This document shows positions 1 to 5,042 of a stretch of 5,042 bases of DNA, piece by piece. The position numbers were made by a program, and so were the translations under genes. The notes beneath the pieces were generated by a model. It made no database searches. It was not told where the DNA came from and worked only from the letters and a program-made list of their open reading frames with translations. The stretch is from NCBI GenBank assembly GCA_003250175.1, contig QKHD01000024.1:1-5042 (forward strand), written 5' to 3'. Origin of the DNA: Helicobacteraceae bacterium. GTDB taxonomy: Bacteria; Campylobacterota; Campylobacteria; Campylobacterales; SZUA-545. Every line of letters starts with the position of its first letter. Positions within the stretch are counted from its first letter, which is position 1.

Positions 1-1
1 T

Positions 2-382
2 CCGGACGTTGCCCAAAGGGTGCTCATGGAGAGGGTTGCGCTTAGCATCGACCCGGCCCGGCCCATCAGCGAGTATTCCAAGGGCATGAAACAGCGTCTG
101 GCCCTGGCGTTGGCCCTGGTGGGCAATCCGGAGAGTATTGTGCTAGACGAACCCACCAGCGGACTGGACAGTTTCGGCGAAGCAGTGGTGCGTGAACTCA
201 TTGTGGATTTGGCGAAAACGCATCGGCTCATTCTCTCTACACACTCCCTTTCGCTGGCCGCCGCTTTGAACGACGAGGTCTGGGTTTTGCAGCAAGGACG
301 CATCGTGCATACGGGCTCGTCGCAAGATGAGACAGCCCTGCGGGAACTGTTGCTGCGCTACCCTCCGGAGCAGATCGCATGA
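2..382 (+). CDS. ABC transporter ATP-binding protein, C-terminal part (5' end outside window)
   Basis: This is the nucleotide-binding subunit of an ABC transporter, which powers transport by ATP hydrolysis on the cytoplasmic face of the membrane. The frame is open from the left edge, so the gene starts outside the window and the Walker A and Q-loop are not visible. Of the 126 residues seen, the signature motif is YSKGMKQR (residues 25-32), a common variant of LSGGQ in ABC-2 type systems. Walker B is IVLDEP (46-51) with Glu50 as the likely catalytic base, the D-loop is SGLD (53-56) and the H-loop is STHS with His81. The chain ends about 45 residues after the H-loop, so there is no extra C-terminal domain. 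Its stop overlaps the start of the permease gene (ATGA), which marks them as one operon and one transporter. The substrate cannot be read from the sequence. The family call is secure. Confidence 0.93.
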   Translation, partial: PDVAQRVLMERVALSIDPARPISEYSKGMKQRLALALALVGNPESIVLDEPTSGLDSFGEAVVRELIVDLAKTHRLILSTHSLSLAAALNDEVWVLQQGRIVHTGSSQDETALRELLLRYPPEQIA

Positions 383-1158
383 AGGGTACGTGGGCGGTAT
401 GCCGGTTTGCCCTGACACTGCTGGCCAAGGAGCGCAGCGCCTATCTGGTGATCGTGCTGGCGGTTGCCTTTGTGGGGCTGGCGCTGGTTTTTGGTGATAC
501 GCAGATCGGTGCGCCCCACAAGCTCTTTGAAGATACGCTGCTCGCTACGCAGGCTTTTTTATTGCAGGGTGCAGCCCTCTTTTACGGCTTTTTGCTCCGG
601 AGCAAGGAGGAGGCGTTGGGGCTGCATGTGCTTCCCCTGGCCTACGGCCTCAGCCGGGGGCGTTACCTGCTGGGAATGATGCTGGCACCTGCCGCTCTGC
701 TGGGCTTGGTCGCCCTGGGGTTGGCGGCGGCGGACACGGTACTGATCTTTCTGGTGGAGGGGTCTTTGCGCAGTGCAGTGCTGGCGCAGCTACTGGCCTA
801 CTATCTTGCATCGATGCTGCTGGGCATGGTCTTCTTTACCCTTAGCCACTACGTTTCGATCACCAACGCGTTGCTTTATACGGTTGTGCTGGTGCTGGTC
901 GGCAATGCGCTGGATGAGGTGCTGATCTATGTGAAGACACTACAGGCTCCGGAGGCTCTGGTTGCGGTAAAGCTGCTTTTTTACCTGCTGCCCAATTTTT
1001 CCCTCTACGATTTTCAAAGTGCCGTGGTCAACCGCAGAGACATCGGCTGGTATACAGGGCTGGTTTTTCCTTTGGCCTATACATTGGTATGGGGTGCGCT
1101 GCTCTATGGAGTGGCATGGCTACGATTTGTAACAAAGGTGCTTCGTGGCGGCCGTTAG
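379..1158 (+). CDS. ABC-2 type transporter permease, about six membrane segments
   Basis: This is the likely membrane subunit paired with the preceding ATPase. The 259-residue protein is strongly hydrophobic, with probable membrane segments near residues 21-39, 54-73, 97-126 (long), 134-155, 163-185 and 227-250. A charged loop after the second segment (RSKEE, 74-78) leads into LPLAYGLSRGRYL (85-97). A PxSRxxYL-like stretch at this place is common in ABC-2/NosY-type permeases, and the LLPNF motif (203-207) before the last segment also recalls them. The start ATG overlaps the ATPase stop by 4 bases and has a GGAG ribosome site (367-370) 8 bases upstream. Its end overlaps the next gene by 14 bases, so the three genes are probably translationally coupled. 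Substrate unknown: a NosFY-like metal-enzyme maturation role, or export of a lipid or peptide, are both possible. No accompanying nos or other marker gene is visible. Confidence 0.82.
   Translation: MKGTWAVCRFALTLLAKERSAYLVIVLAVAFVGLALVFGDTQIGAPHKLFEDTLLATQAFLLQGAALFYGFLLRSKEEALGLHVLPLAYGLSRGRYLLGMMLAPAALLGLVALGLAAADTVLIFLVEGSLRSAVLAQLLAYYLASMLLGMVFFTLSHYVSITNALLYTVVLVLVGNALDEVLIYVKTLQAPEALVAVKLLFYLLPNFSLYDFQSAVVNRRDIGWYTGLVFPLAYTLVWGALLYGVAWLRFVTKVLRGGR
1134..1138 (+). promoter_or_regulatory. Ribosome binding site supporting a GTG start
   Basis: AAAGG lies 6 bases before the GTG at 1145. The next in-frame ATG (1178) has no purine-rich site in front of it and would remove half of the N-terminal membrane segment. 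This supports GTG as the start even though it lies inside the end of the permease gene. Confidence 0.55.
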
Positions 1159-1804
1159 GGTAGGAATCGTCCTGCTCATGGGAATTGCAGCCCTTTTGGT
1201 TGCCTTGCTGCCGTCTCGAACGATTCCATTCGAAACACCCTCCGCGCTTTATACCCAGCCCCTGGTGTTACGCGCACTCAGCGGCTACGGCCATACACTG
1301 GCGGCGGATTTTTTCTGGCTGGGCTCGAGCCGCTCGGGGGAGATGGTCTCCGGAGAGAGGGATGCGGCCAACCTCTGGCGCTACGCCCAAAGTGTGGCCG
1401 TGCTGGATAGCGGTTTTTCTCCGGCGGTGAACTACTACGCCACCTACTTTGCCAGTGTGCGGGGCGAAGTGGACCGTTCGGCGCGGCTTTATGAATTGGC
1501 TCGTCAAGGGGGTGCGCCCGGGTTTGAAACCTACCTGTATGACATCATGCTGCGGCTGACCTACGGCAAAGGCGACGAGGAAGAGCGTATCGTCCGGCTG
1601 GTGAAAGAGGCGTATGCCCAAGAGGGCAAAACGGCGGACGAGGCCGAGACGGCGCGGGTGCTGAGCGGCTTTTTGGTCTATGCAAGAAACAAAGCGGGCC
1701 GAGAGGCCAGGGCGAAAGAGGATTTGGCGTGGCTTTTGGAGCGGACCGAGTCGCCGGTGCGGCGCGCGGCGCTGCAAGCGGCACTTGCGCGGCTGAAACC
1801 TTAG
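1145..1804 (+). CDS. Membrane-anchored helical (TPR-like) protein of an ABC transporter operon
   Basis: This is a 219-residue protein of unknown function. Residues 6-22 form one hydrophobic segment ending at LLPSR, so it is probably an uncleaved N-terminal anchor with the rest in the periplasm. No lipobox cysteine is present. The rest is predicted helical. Residues 42-59 (LRALSGYGHTLAADFFWL) resemble the L-ADLLWLRA-type motif I recall from TPR proteins beside ABC-2 transporters in other proteobacteria. Residues 95-120 (NYYATYF, then YELARQGG) have the size and spacing of a TPR helix pair, and the C-terminal third is charged and helix-rich. The GTG start lies 14 bases inside the permease gene, so it most likely belongs to the same transport unit as an accessory or substrate-handling subunit. 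The TPR label is inferred from pattern only, and the gene could be called simply conserved hypothetical. The coding call is secure, the function is not. Confidence 0.72.
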   Translation: MAAVRVGIVLLMGIAALLVALLPSRTIPFETPSALYTQPLVLRALSGYGHTLAADFFWLGSSRSGEMVSGERDAANLWRYAQSVAVLDSGFSPAVNYYATYFASVRGEVDRSARLYELARQGGAPGFETYLYDIMLRLTYGKGDEEERIVRLVKEAYAQEGKTADEAETARVLSGFLVYARNKAGREARAKEDLAWLLERTESPVRRAALQAALARLKP

Positions 1805-2025
1805 AGGGAGAGGCTTTTTAGACGCTGGTGGATGGCGTCGATCTCCTGTTGGAGGGTCTGTTTTTCTATACTTGTCCGGATATAGGCGTGAAGCAGTTCT
1901 TTGATGGCAACATTGTTCTTGTGATCGAAATCGGCGGCAATAATGCGTTCCATGGTTTTGGCGATATCGTCCTGAAGGGTGATATCGTACTCTTTGCCTT
2001 CGATCTTGAGGGTGACCTTTTTCAC
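1801..2025 (-). CDS. Small conserved hypothetical protein, 74 aa, possibly ZapA-like fold
   Basis: This small cytoplasmic protein has no signal peptide or membrane segment. Residues 3-17 (KVTLKIEGKEYDITL) form a beta-hairpin-like start with the pattern VxIxGKEYxI, which is also seen at the N-terminus of the cell-division factor ZapA. A helical region follows, and residues 50-72 (including EKQTLQQEIDAIHQRL) look like a short coiled coil. The protein is shorter than typical ZapA (about 90-110 residues), so the resemblance may only be local. I have the impression that proteins of this size and pattern occur in Campylobacterota. The start is GTG (minus strand) with GGAG at 2034-2031, 5 bases upstream. 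The stop overlaps that of the convergent gene by 4 bases. It is transcribed away from aclB and shares the 240-bp promoter region with it, which does not by itself imply a common role. Confidence 0.7.
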   Translation of the reverse strand: MKKVTLKIEGKEYDITLQDDIAKTMERIIAADFDHKNNVAIKELLHAYIRTSIEKQTLQQEIDAIHQRLKSLSL

Positions 2026-2056
2026 TGCTGCTCCGTGGGTAGAGAACTCTTTTTGG

Positions 2057-2062
2057 ATTGTA
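2057..2062 (-). promoter_or_regulatory. Candidate -10 element for the small minus-strand gene
   Basis: Read on the minus strand this is TACAAT, preceded by the T-rich stretch TTTTGTAT. It lies about 32 bases before the GTG start and leaves room for a short leader with a GGAG site. No convincing -35 is seen, which is usual for sigma-70 promoters of Campylobacterota. The call rests on consensus matching only. Confidence 0.3.
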
Positions 2063-2068
2063 ATACAA
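2058..2068. repeat. Short perfect dyad TTGTAATACAA, candidate operator
   Basis: TTGTA and TACAA are perfect inverted arms of 5 bases around one central A. The dyad covers the candidate -10 element of the small minus-strand gene. It resembles the dyad at 2097-2107 in arms and geometry, so both could bind the same dimeric regulator. The regulator is unknown. Confidence 0.4.
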
Positions 2069-2094
2069 AACGATTGAAGGCTTGCTATGGGGCA

Positions 2095-2161
2095 TATTTG
2101 TTACAAAAACACCCATAATTGAGCGAATTACATCCGGATTACGTCTTATTTGTTACGAAAA
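2095..2161. repeat. Imperfect 15-bp direct repeat upstream of aclB (2095-2109 and 2147-2161)
   Basis: The two copies read TATTTGTTACAAAAA and TATTTGTTACGAAAA and differ at one base. Their offset is 52 bp, close to five turns of B-DNA, so both would face the same side of the helix. The first copy contains the perfect dyad TTTGT-T-ACAAA (2097-2107). The second is nested in TTATTT...AAATAA arms (2146-2151 and 2159-2164). A related TTACAAAA occurs at 2217-2224, followed by TGTTAC. The repeat is seen directly. A role as binding sites for a regulator of aclBA is inferred. Confidence 0.55.
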
Positions 2162-2168
2162 TAAACAA

Positions 2169-2174
2169 TATAAG
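2169..2174 (+). promoter_or_regulatory. Candidate -10 element for aclBA
   Basis: TATAAG lies in an A-rich stretch just downstream of the second direct-repeat copy. It would place transcription start near 2181 and give a leader of about 85 bases. CATAAT at 2114-2119 is an alternative. Neither has a well-spaced -35, but promoters of Campylobacterota often lack one. The choice between them cannot be made from sequence alone. Confidence 0.3.
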
Positions 2175-2255
2175 CAAAACAGAACATTTCCTACAGTCTT
2201 TTCCTTTGCATCATGCTTACAAAATGTTACACTTCTTCAAATATCTTAATAGTCT

Positions 2256-2259
2256 GGAG
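2256..2259 (+). promoter_or_regulatory. Ribosome binding site that sets the aclB start
   Basis: GGAG lies 6 bases before the ATG at 2266. That ATG opens MAQRAIREYDGK, which matches the N-terminus of eukaryotic ACLY (MSAKAISEQTGK) in place and pattern. This rules against the longer in-frame start candidates at 2119 (TTG) and 2224 (ATG). Confidence 0.8.
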
Positions 2260-2265
2260 TTCAGG

Positions 2266-3582
2266 ATGGCTCAACGAGCGATTAGAGAATATGACGGAAA
2301 AGCCCTCTTTTCCAAACAATGGAAAAACTACTTTGATGGATTTCATTACGGATTCAAATCGGTCCTGGTGAGCAGCGGCAAAGAGCTGCTGGCCATGGCC
2401 GACAAACACGGTTTCGAGTGGCTCAAGCAAGAGCCATTGGTAGCCAAGCCCGACATGCTGTTCGGCAAGCGCGGGAAAAACGACCTGGTTCTTTTTAAAG
2501 ATAAGAAGCCCGGCGACGTCTCTTTGGAAGTCGCCGCCAAGTGGATCGACGAAAAGCAGGCGCACGACACGACCCTGCTCTCCGGACAGAAGGGGCACCT
2601 GACCCACTTCATCGTCGAGCCCTTCACGCCGCACTCCCAGGATCAGGAGTACTACATCTCCGCGACCACCGTGGGTGAAGACGACGTCCTCTATATGTCT
2701 GCCGAAGGTGGGATGGAAGTCGAAGAAGGCTGGGAAGAGAAGGTTGTGGAAGTAACCATTCCGATCACCATGAACGACGCCGACATGGAGCACCTGGTCA
2801 AAGCCAACATTCCCAAGGATATTCCGGAGGATAACAAGAAACGTTTCGCCTCCTTTGCGATCCAGTTCTTTAAATTCTACCGGGACATGAACTTCGCCTA
2901 CCTGGAGATCAACCCGATCGTTATGGTAAAGAATGACATGCACATTCTGGACCTCGTTGCCCGTCTTGACGACACCGCGGGCTTCCTGATGGCCGATACC
3001 TGGGGTGAAATCGAGTTCCCCACAGCCTTCGGTATGGAAGACCAGTCTCCGGAAGAGAAGGCGATCGCCGAAGCGGACGCCAAATCCGGAGCATCACTGA
3101 AACTGACCGTGCTTAATCCAAAAGGTCGCATCTGGACCATGGTGGCGGGCGGCGGGGCGTCGGTTGTTTATGCCGATACCATCGCCGACCTCTCCGGAGA
3201 CGTCAGCGACCTGGCCAACTACGGGGAGTACTCCGGCGGGCCGACCACGGGTGAAACCAAGTTTTACGCCGACACGATTTTTGATCTGATGACCCGTCAC
3301 AAAGACCCCAAGGGCCGTGACAAAATCCTGATCATCGGTGGGGCGATCGCCAACTTTACCGACGTGGCCAAGACCTTTACCGGCATTATCCAGTCCTTTG
3401 AAGGGTATGCCGAAAAGCTCAAAGCCCACAACACCAAAATCTATGTCCGCCGTGGCGGGCCCAACTATGAAAAGGGCCTGAAGGACATCAAAGAAGCTGC
3501 CGACCGTCTGGGCCTCTACATTGAGGTATACGGTCCGGAGACCCACGTAACCGATATCGTGCGAATGGCACTGGAAAAGTAA
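2266..3582 (+). CDS. aclB: ATP-citrate lyase, small (beta) subunit AclB
   Basis: With AclA this cytoplasmic enzyme converts citrate, ATP and CoA to acetyl-CoA, oxaloacetate, ADP and phosphate, the citrate-cleaving step of the reductive TCA cycle. The 438-residue protein matches the N-terminal ~425 residues of eukaryotic ACLY. An ATP-grasp domain occupies roughly residues 1-240, with VAKPDMLFGKRGK (59-71) contributing nucleotide-binding lysines and EPFTPHSQ (118-125). YLEINP (212-217) and LDL (228-230) supply Asn216 and Asp229, the likely Mg ligands by analogy with succinyl-CoA synthetase beta. The succinyl-CoA-synthetase-beta-like C-terminal part holds GRIWTMVAGGGASV (287-300), ANYGEYSG (317-324), the citrate-binding loop GGAIANFT (358-365) and RRGGPNY (395-401) with the probable citrate-binding arginine. 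All key residues appear intact. It is somewhat longer than the ~400-residue Chlorobium AclB. aclA follows after 10 bases, so the subunits should be co-translated. Subunit naming (AclA/AclB, alpha/beta) varies between databases. Confidence 0.97.
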   Translation: MAQRAIREYDGKALFSKQWKNYFDGFHYGFKSVLVSSGKELLAMADKHGFEWLKQEPLVAKPDMLFGKRGKNDLVLFKDKKPGDVSLEVAAKWIDEKQAHDTTLLSGQKGHLTHFIVEPFTPHSQDQEYYISATTVGEDDVLYMSAEGGMEVEEGWEEKVVEVTIPITMNDADMEHLVKANIPKDIPEDNKKRFASFAIQFFKFYRDMNFAYLEINPIVMVKNDMHILDLVARLDDTAGFLMADTWGEIEFPTAFGMEDQSPEEKAIAEADAKSGASLKLTVLNPKGRIWTMVAGGGASVVYADTIADLSGDVSDLANYGEYSGGPTTGETKFYADTIFDLMTRHKDPKGRDKILIIGGAIANFTDVAKTFTGIIQSFEGYAEKLKAHNTKIYVRRGGPNYEKGLKDIKEAADRLGLYIEVYGPETHVTDIVRMALEK

Positions 3583-3585
3583 GGA
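3581..3585 (+). promoter_or_regulatory. Ribosome binding site of aclA, overlapping the aclB stop
   Basis: AAGGA overlaps the TAA stop of aclB and stands 7 bases before the aclA ATG. The arrangement favours translational coupling and balanced production of the two subunits. No terminator or promoter fits into the 10-base gap. Confidence 0.65.
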
Positions 3586-3592
3586 TAGAGCG

Positions 3593-5042
3593 ATGAGCAG
3601 ATTATTTACCAAAGAGACCCAGGCAATTTTCTGGAACAACAACAAAAGCGCCATCCAACGGATGCTGGACTATGACTATGTGATCAAACGCGAAACTCCT
3701 TCCGTTGCGGCGATTGTCGCGCCTACGGCGGGGAGCAAGTTTGAGAAGTTCTTCTACGGTCCGGACGAGATCATGGTACCGGTGTATAAAAACACCGCCG
3801 ATGCAGCTGCTGCCCACGGCAATGCCGATGTTCTGCTGAACTTCGCCTCTTTCCGGACAGCGTACGACGTAACCATGGAAGCGATTGCTCTCAAAGGGCA
3901 GTTTAAAACCATCATGGTTACGGCGGAAGGGATTCCGGAGCGTATGGCCCGCAAGATGAACCAGGCGGCACGCGACAGCGGTATCACCGTTATCGGACCG
4001 GCTACGGTCGGCGGGATCGCCCCCGGCGGATTCAAGATCGCCAATGTTGGCGGTACTATTGAGAACATCATCAACTCCAAGCTGCACCGATGCGGCAGCT
4101 GCGGTCTGGTGACACGCTCCGGAGGTCTGTTTAACGAACTGAGCAACATCATCTCCATCAATGCCGACGGTATTGCCGAAGGTGTGGCGATCGGCGGTGA
4201 CCGTTTTGTCGGCTCCGTCTTTATCGACAACCTGCTCCGCATGGAGAGTAACCCCGACGTTAAATACATGGTGCTTCTGGGCGAAGTAGGCGGTACGGAA
4301 GAGTACAAAGTGATCGAAGCGGTAAAATCCGGAAAGATCAAAAAACCGATCATCGCATGGTGTATCGGTACCATCGCCAAGCACTTCAGCTCCGGTGTCC
4401 AGTTTGGTCACGCCGGTGCCAGCGCCAATGCCGATGCGGAAACCGCGGCAGCGAAAAACAAAGCCATGGCCGAAGCGGGTATCTATGTACCTACCAGCTT
4501 CAATGATCTGCCGGATACGATCAATACGGTCTATAACAAGCTGAAAAAAGAGGGCATCATCGGTGAGATCGCCGAGCCGGAAGTCCGTACCATTGCTGAG
4601 AACCGACGCAGCAAGAACTTTATCTGTACGATCTCCGACGACCGCGGTGAAGAAGCACACTACGTGGGCTACCCCATTAGCTCCGTAGCTACGCCGGACA
4701 CAGGCTTTAGCATTGGTGACGTCATGAGCCTTCTGTGGTTTAAAAAACGCTACCCCAAATGGGCAACGGACTTTATCGAAACGGTTATCAAGACGGTAGC
4801 CGACCACGGTCCTGCGGTCTCCGGAGCGCACAACGCCAAGGTAACGGCGCGGGCAGGCAAGGACGTTATCTCCTCCCTGATCGCCGGTCTGCTTACCATC
4901 GGGCCACGATTCGGTGGGGCGATTGACGGTGCGGCCAAGTACTTCAAGTACGCCTACGACAACAATATGGATCCGAAAGAGTTCCTCGAATATATGAAAA
5001 AAGAAGGCGTTCCGGTTCCGGGTATCGGTCACCGGATCAAAT
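3593..5042 (+). CDS. aclA: ATP-citrate lyase, large (alpha) subunit AclA (3' end outside window)
   Basis: AclA is the partner of AclB and corresponds to the C-terminal part of eukaryotic ACLY. It carries the CoA-binding domain, the phosphorylated histidine and the citrate-synthase-like domain that cleaves citryl-CoA. Of about 600 residues expected, 483 are visible. FASFRTAYD is followed by the IGPATVGGI loop (134-142) of the CoA-binding, succinyl-CoA-synthetase-alpha-like domain. TRSGG (174-178) is the phosphate loop, GEVGGTEEY (230-238) follows, and GHAGA (272-276) contains the phosphohistidine His273. The lyase domain shows HGPAVSGAHN (405-414), a glycine-rich LLTIGPRFGGA stretch and GIGHR (477-481) with the likely catalytic His480, right at the window edge. 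The remaining ~120 residues, with the last lyase helices, lie outside. A cysteine pair, C167-G-S-C170, precedes the phosphate loop where human ACLY has PGSV. No frameshift or missing catalytic residue is seen. Confidence 0.97.
   Translation, partial: MSRLFTKETQAIFWNNNKSAIQRMLDYDYVIKRETPSVAAIVAPTAGSKFEKFFYGPDEIMVPVYKNTADAAAAHGNADVLLNFASFRTAYDVTMEAIALKGQFKTIMVTAEGIPERMARKMNQAARDSGITVIGPATVGGIAPGGFKIANVGGTIENIINSKLHRCGSCGLVTRSGGLFNELSNIISINADGIAEGVAIGGDRFVGSVFIDNLLRMESNPDVKYMVLLGEVGGTEEYKVIEAVKSGKIKKPIIAWCIGTIAKHFSSGVQFGHAGASANADAETAAAKNKAMAEAGIYVPTSFNDLPDTINTVYNKLKKEGIIGEIAEPEVRTIAENRRSKNFICTISDDRGEEAHYVGYPISSVATPDTGFSIGDVMSLLWFKKRYPKWATDFIETVIKTVADHGPAVSGAHNAKVTARAGKDVISSLIAGLLTIGPRFGGAIDGAAKYFKYAYDNNMDPKEFLEYMKKEGVPVPGIGHRIK

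Larger units (their letters stand above)
2026..2265. promoter_or_regulatory. Divergent AT-rich intergenic region between the small gene and aclB
   Basis: These 240 bp separate two divergent genes and are visibly richer in A and T than the flanking coding DNA. They must contain the promoter of aclBA and probably that of the small minus-strand gene. A frame continuous with aclB stays open back to 2119 (TTG), but its predicted peptide has no counterpart in ATP-citrate lyases, so I read it as untranslated leader. The region contains repeated short dyads and direct repeats, described separately. No tRNA, small RNA gene or rho-independent terminator is evident. Confidence 0.75.

Noticed and set aside
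1774..1788. Hairpin GCAAG-CGGCA-CTTGC near the end of the TPR-like gene, as a terminator
   Set aside because: The stem is only 5 bp, it lies inside the coding sequence and it is not followed by a run of T.
1268..2116. A minus-strand open frame spanning the TPR-like gene and the small gene
   Set aside because: It runs antisense to one good gene and through another in a different frame. Its product is low in hydrophobic cores and rich in Arg, His and Pro, typical of a shadow frame.
1828..2118. A plus-strand open frame (96 codons) opposite the small minus-strand gene
   Set aside because: The minus-strand frame has a GGAG site, a sensible amphipathic composition and a tidy convergent stop. The plus-strand product looks like its mirror image and has no supporting ribosome site.
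2208..2216. Dyad GCATCATGC in the aclB leader
   Set aside because: Arms of four bases occur often by chance, and it does not resemble the other dyads in the region.
3602..5032. A long minus-strand open frame (476 codons) opposite aclA
   Set aside because: aclA is securely identified on the plus strand. The antisense product has no recognisable motifs, is rich in Asp, Arg and Val in the way mirrored codon bias produces, and has no ribosome site that I can see.
1..5042. CRISPR arrays, insertion sequences, tRNA or rRNA genes, phage or toxin-antitoxin genes
   Set aside because: No regularly spaced repeats, transposase motifs, terminal inverted repeats or RNA-gene signatures were seen. Coding density is high and the genes are ordinary chromosomal ones.

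Overview
The window looks like part of the chromosome of an autotrophic bacterium that fixes CO2 by the reductive TCA cycle. The decisive evidence is a split ATP-citrate lyase operon, aclB then aclA, filling the right-hand 55% of the window. Both proteins align by eye, nearly block for block, with the two halves of the fused eukaryotic ACLY. Split aclBA occurs in autotrophic Campylobacterota, Chlorobi and some Aquificota. The moderately high GC of the genes, the AT-rich spacer and the small 74-residue protein fit a Sulfurovum/Nitratifractor-like member of the Campylobacterota best. That placement is inferred from memory, not from a search.

Layout. Positions 1-1804 hold a tightly overlapping plus-strand operon: the C-terminal part of an ABC-transporter ATPase, an ABC-2 type permease with about six membrane segments, and a membrane-anchored helical protein with TPR-like character. 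Together they suggest one exporter or envelope-maturation unit of unknown substrate. A small minus-strand gene (1801-2025) converges on this operon, and the two stop codons overlap. Positions 2026-2265 are a 240-bp AT-rich divergent promoter region between the small gene and aclB. It contains several related short dyads (TTGTAATACAA, TTTGTTACAAA, TTTGTTACGAA) and an imperfect 15-bp direct repeat offset by 52 bp, which are plausible operators. From 2266 to the right edge lie aclB (complete, 438 residues) and aclA (483 residues seen, cut by the window end), separated by 10 bp.

How the genes work together. AclB carries the ATP-grasp and succinyl-CoA-synthetase-beta-like part, including the citrate-binding loop. 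AclA carries the CoA-binding part, the phosphohistidine loop and the citrate-synthase-like lyase domain. Together they cleave citrate with ATP and CoA to acetyl-CoA and oxaloacetate, the step that closes the reductive TCA cycle. No functional link between the ABC operon and the acl operon is visible. I do not see a clearly new system. The points most worth a second look are the repeated dyads upstream of aclB and a cysteine pair (CGSC) beside the phosphate-binding loop of AclA.
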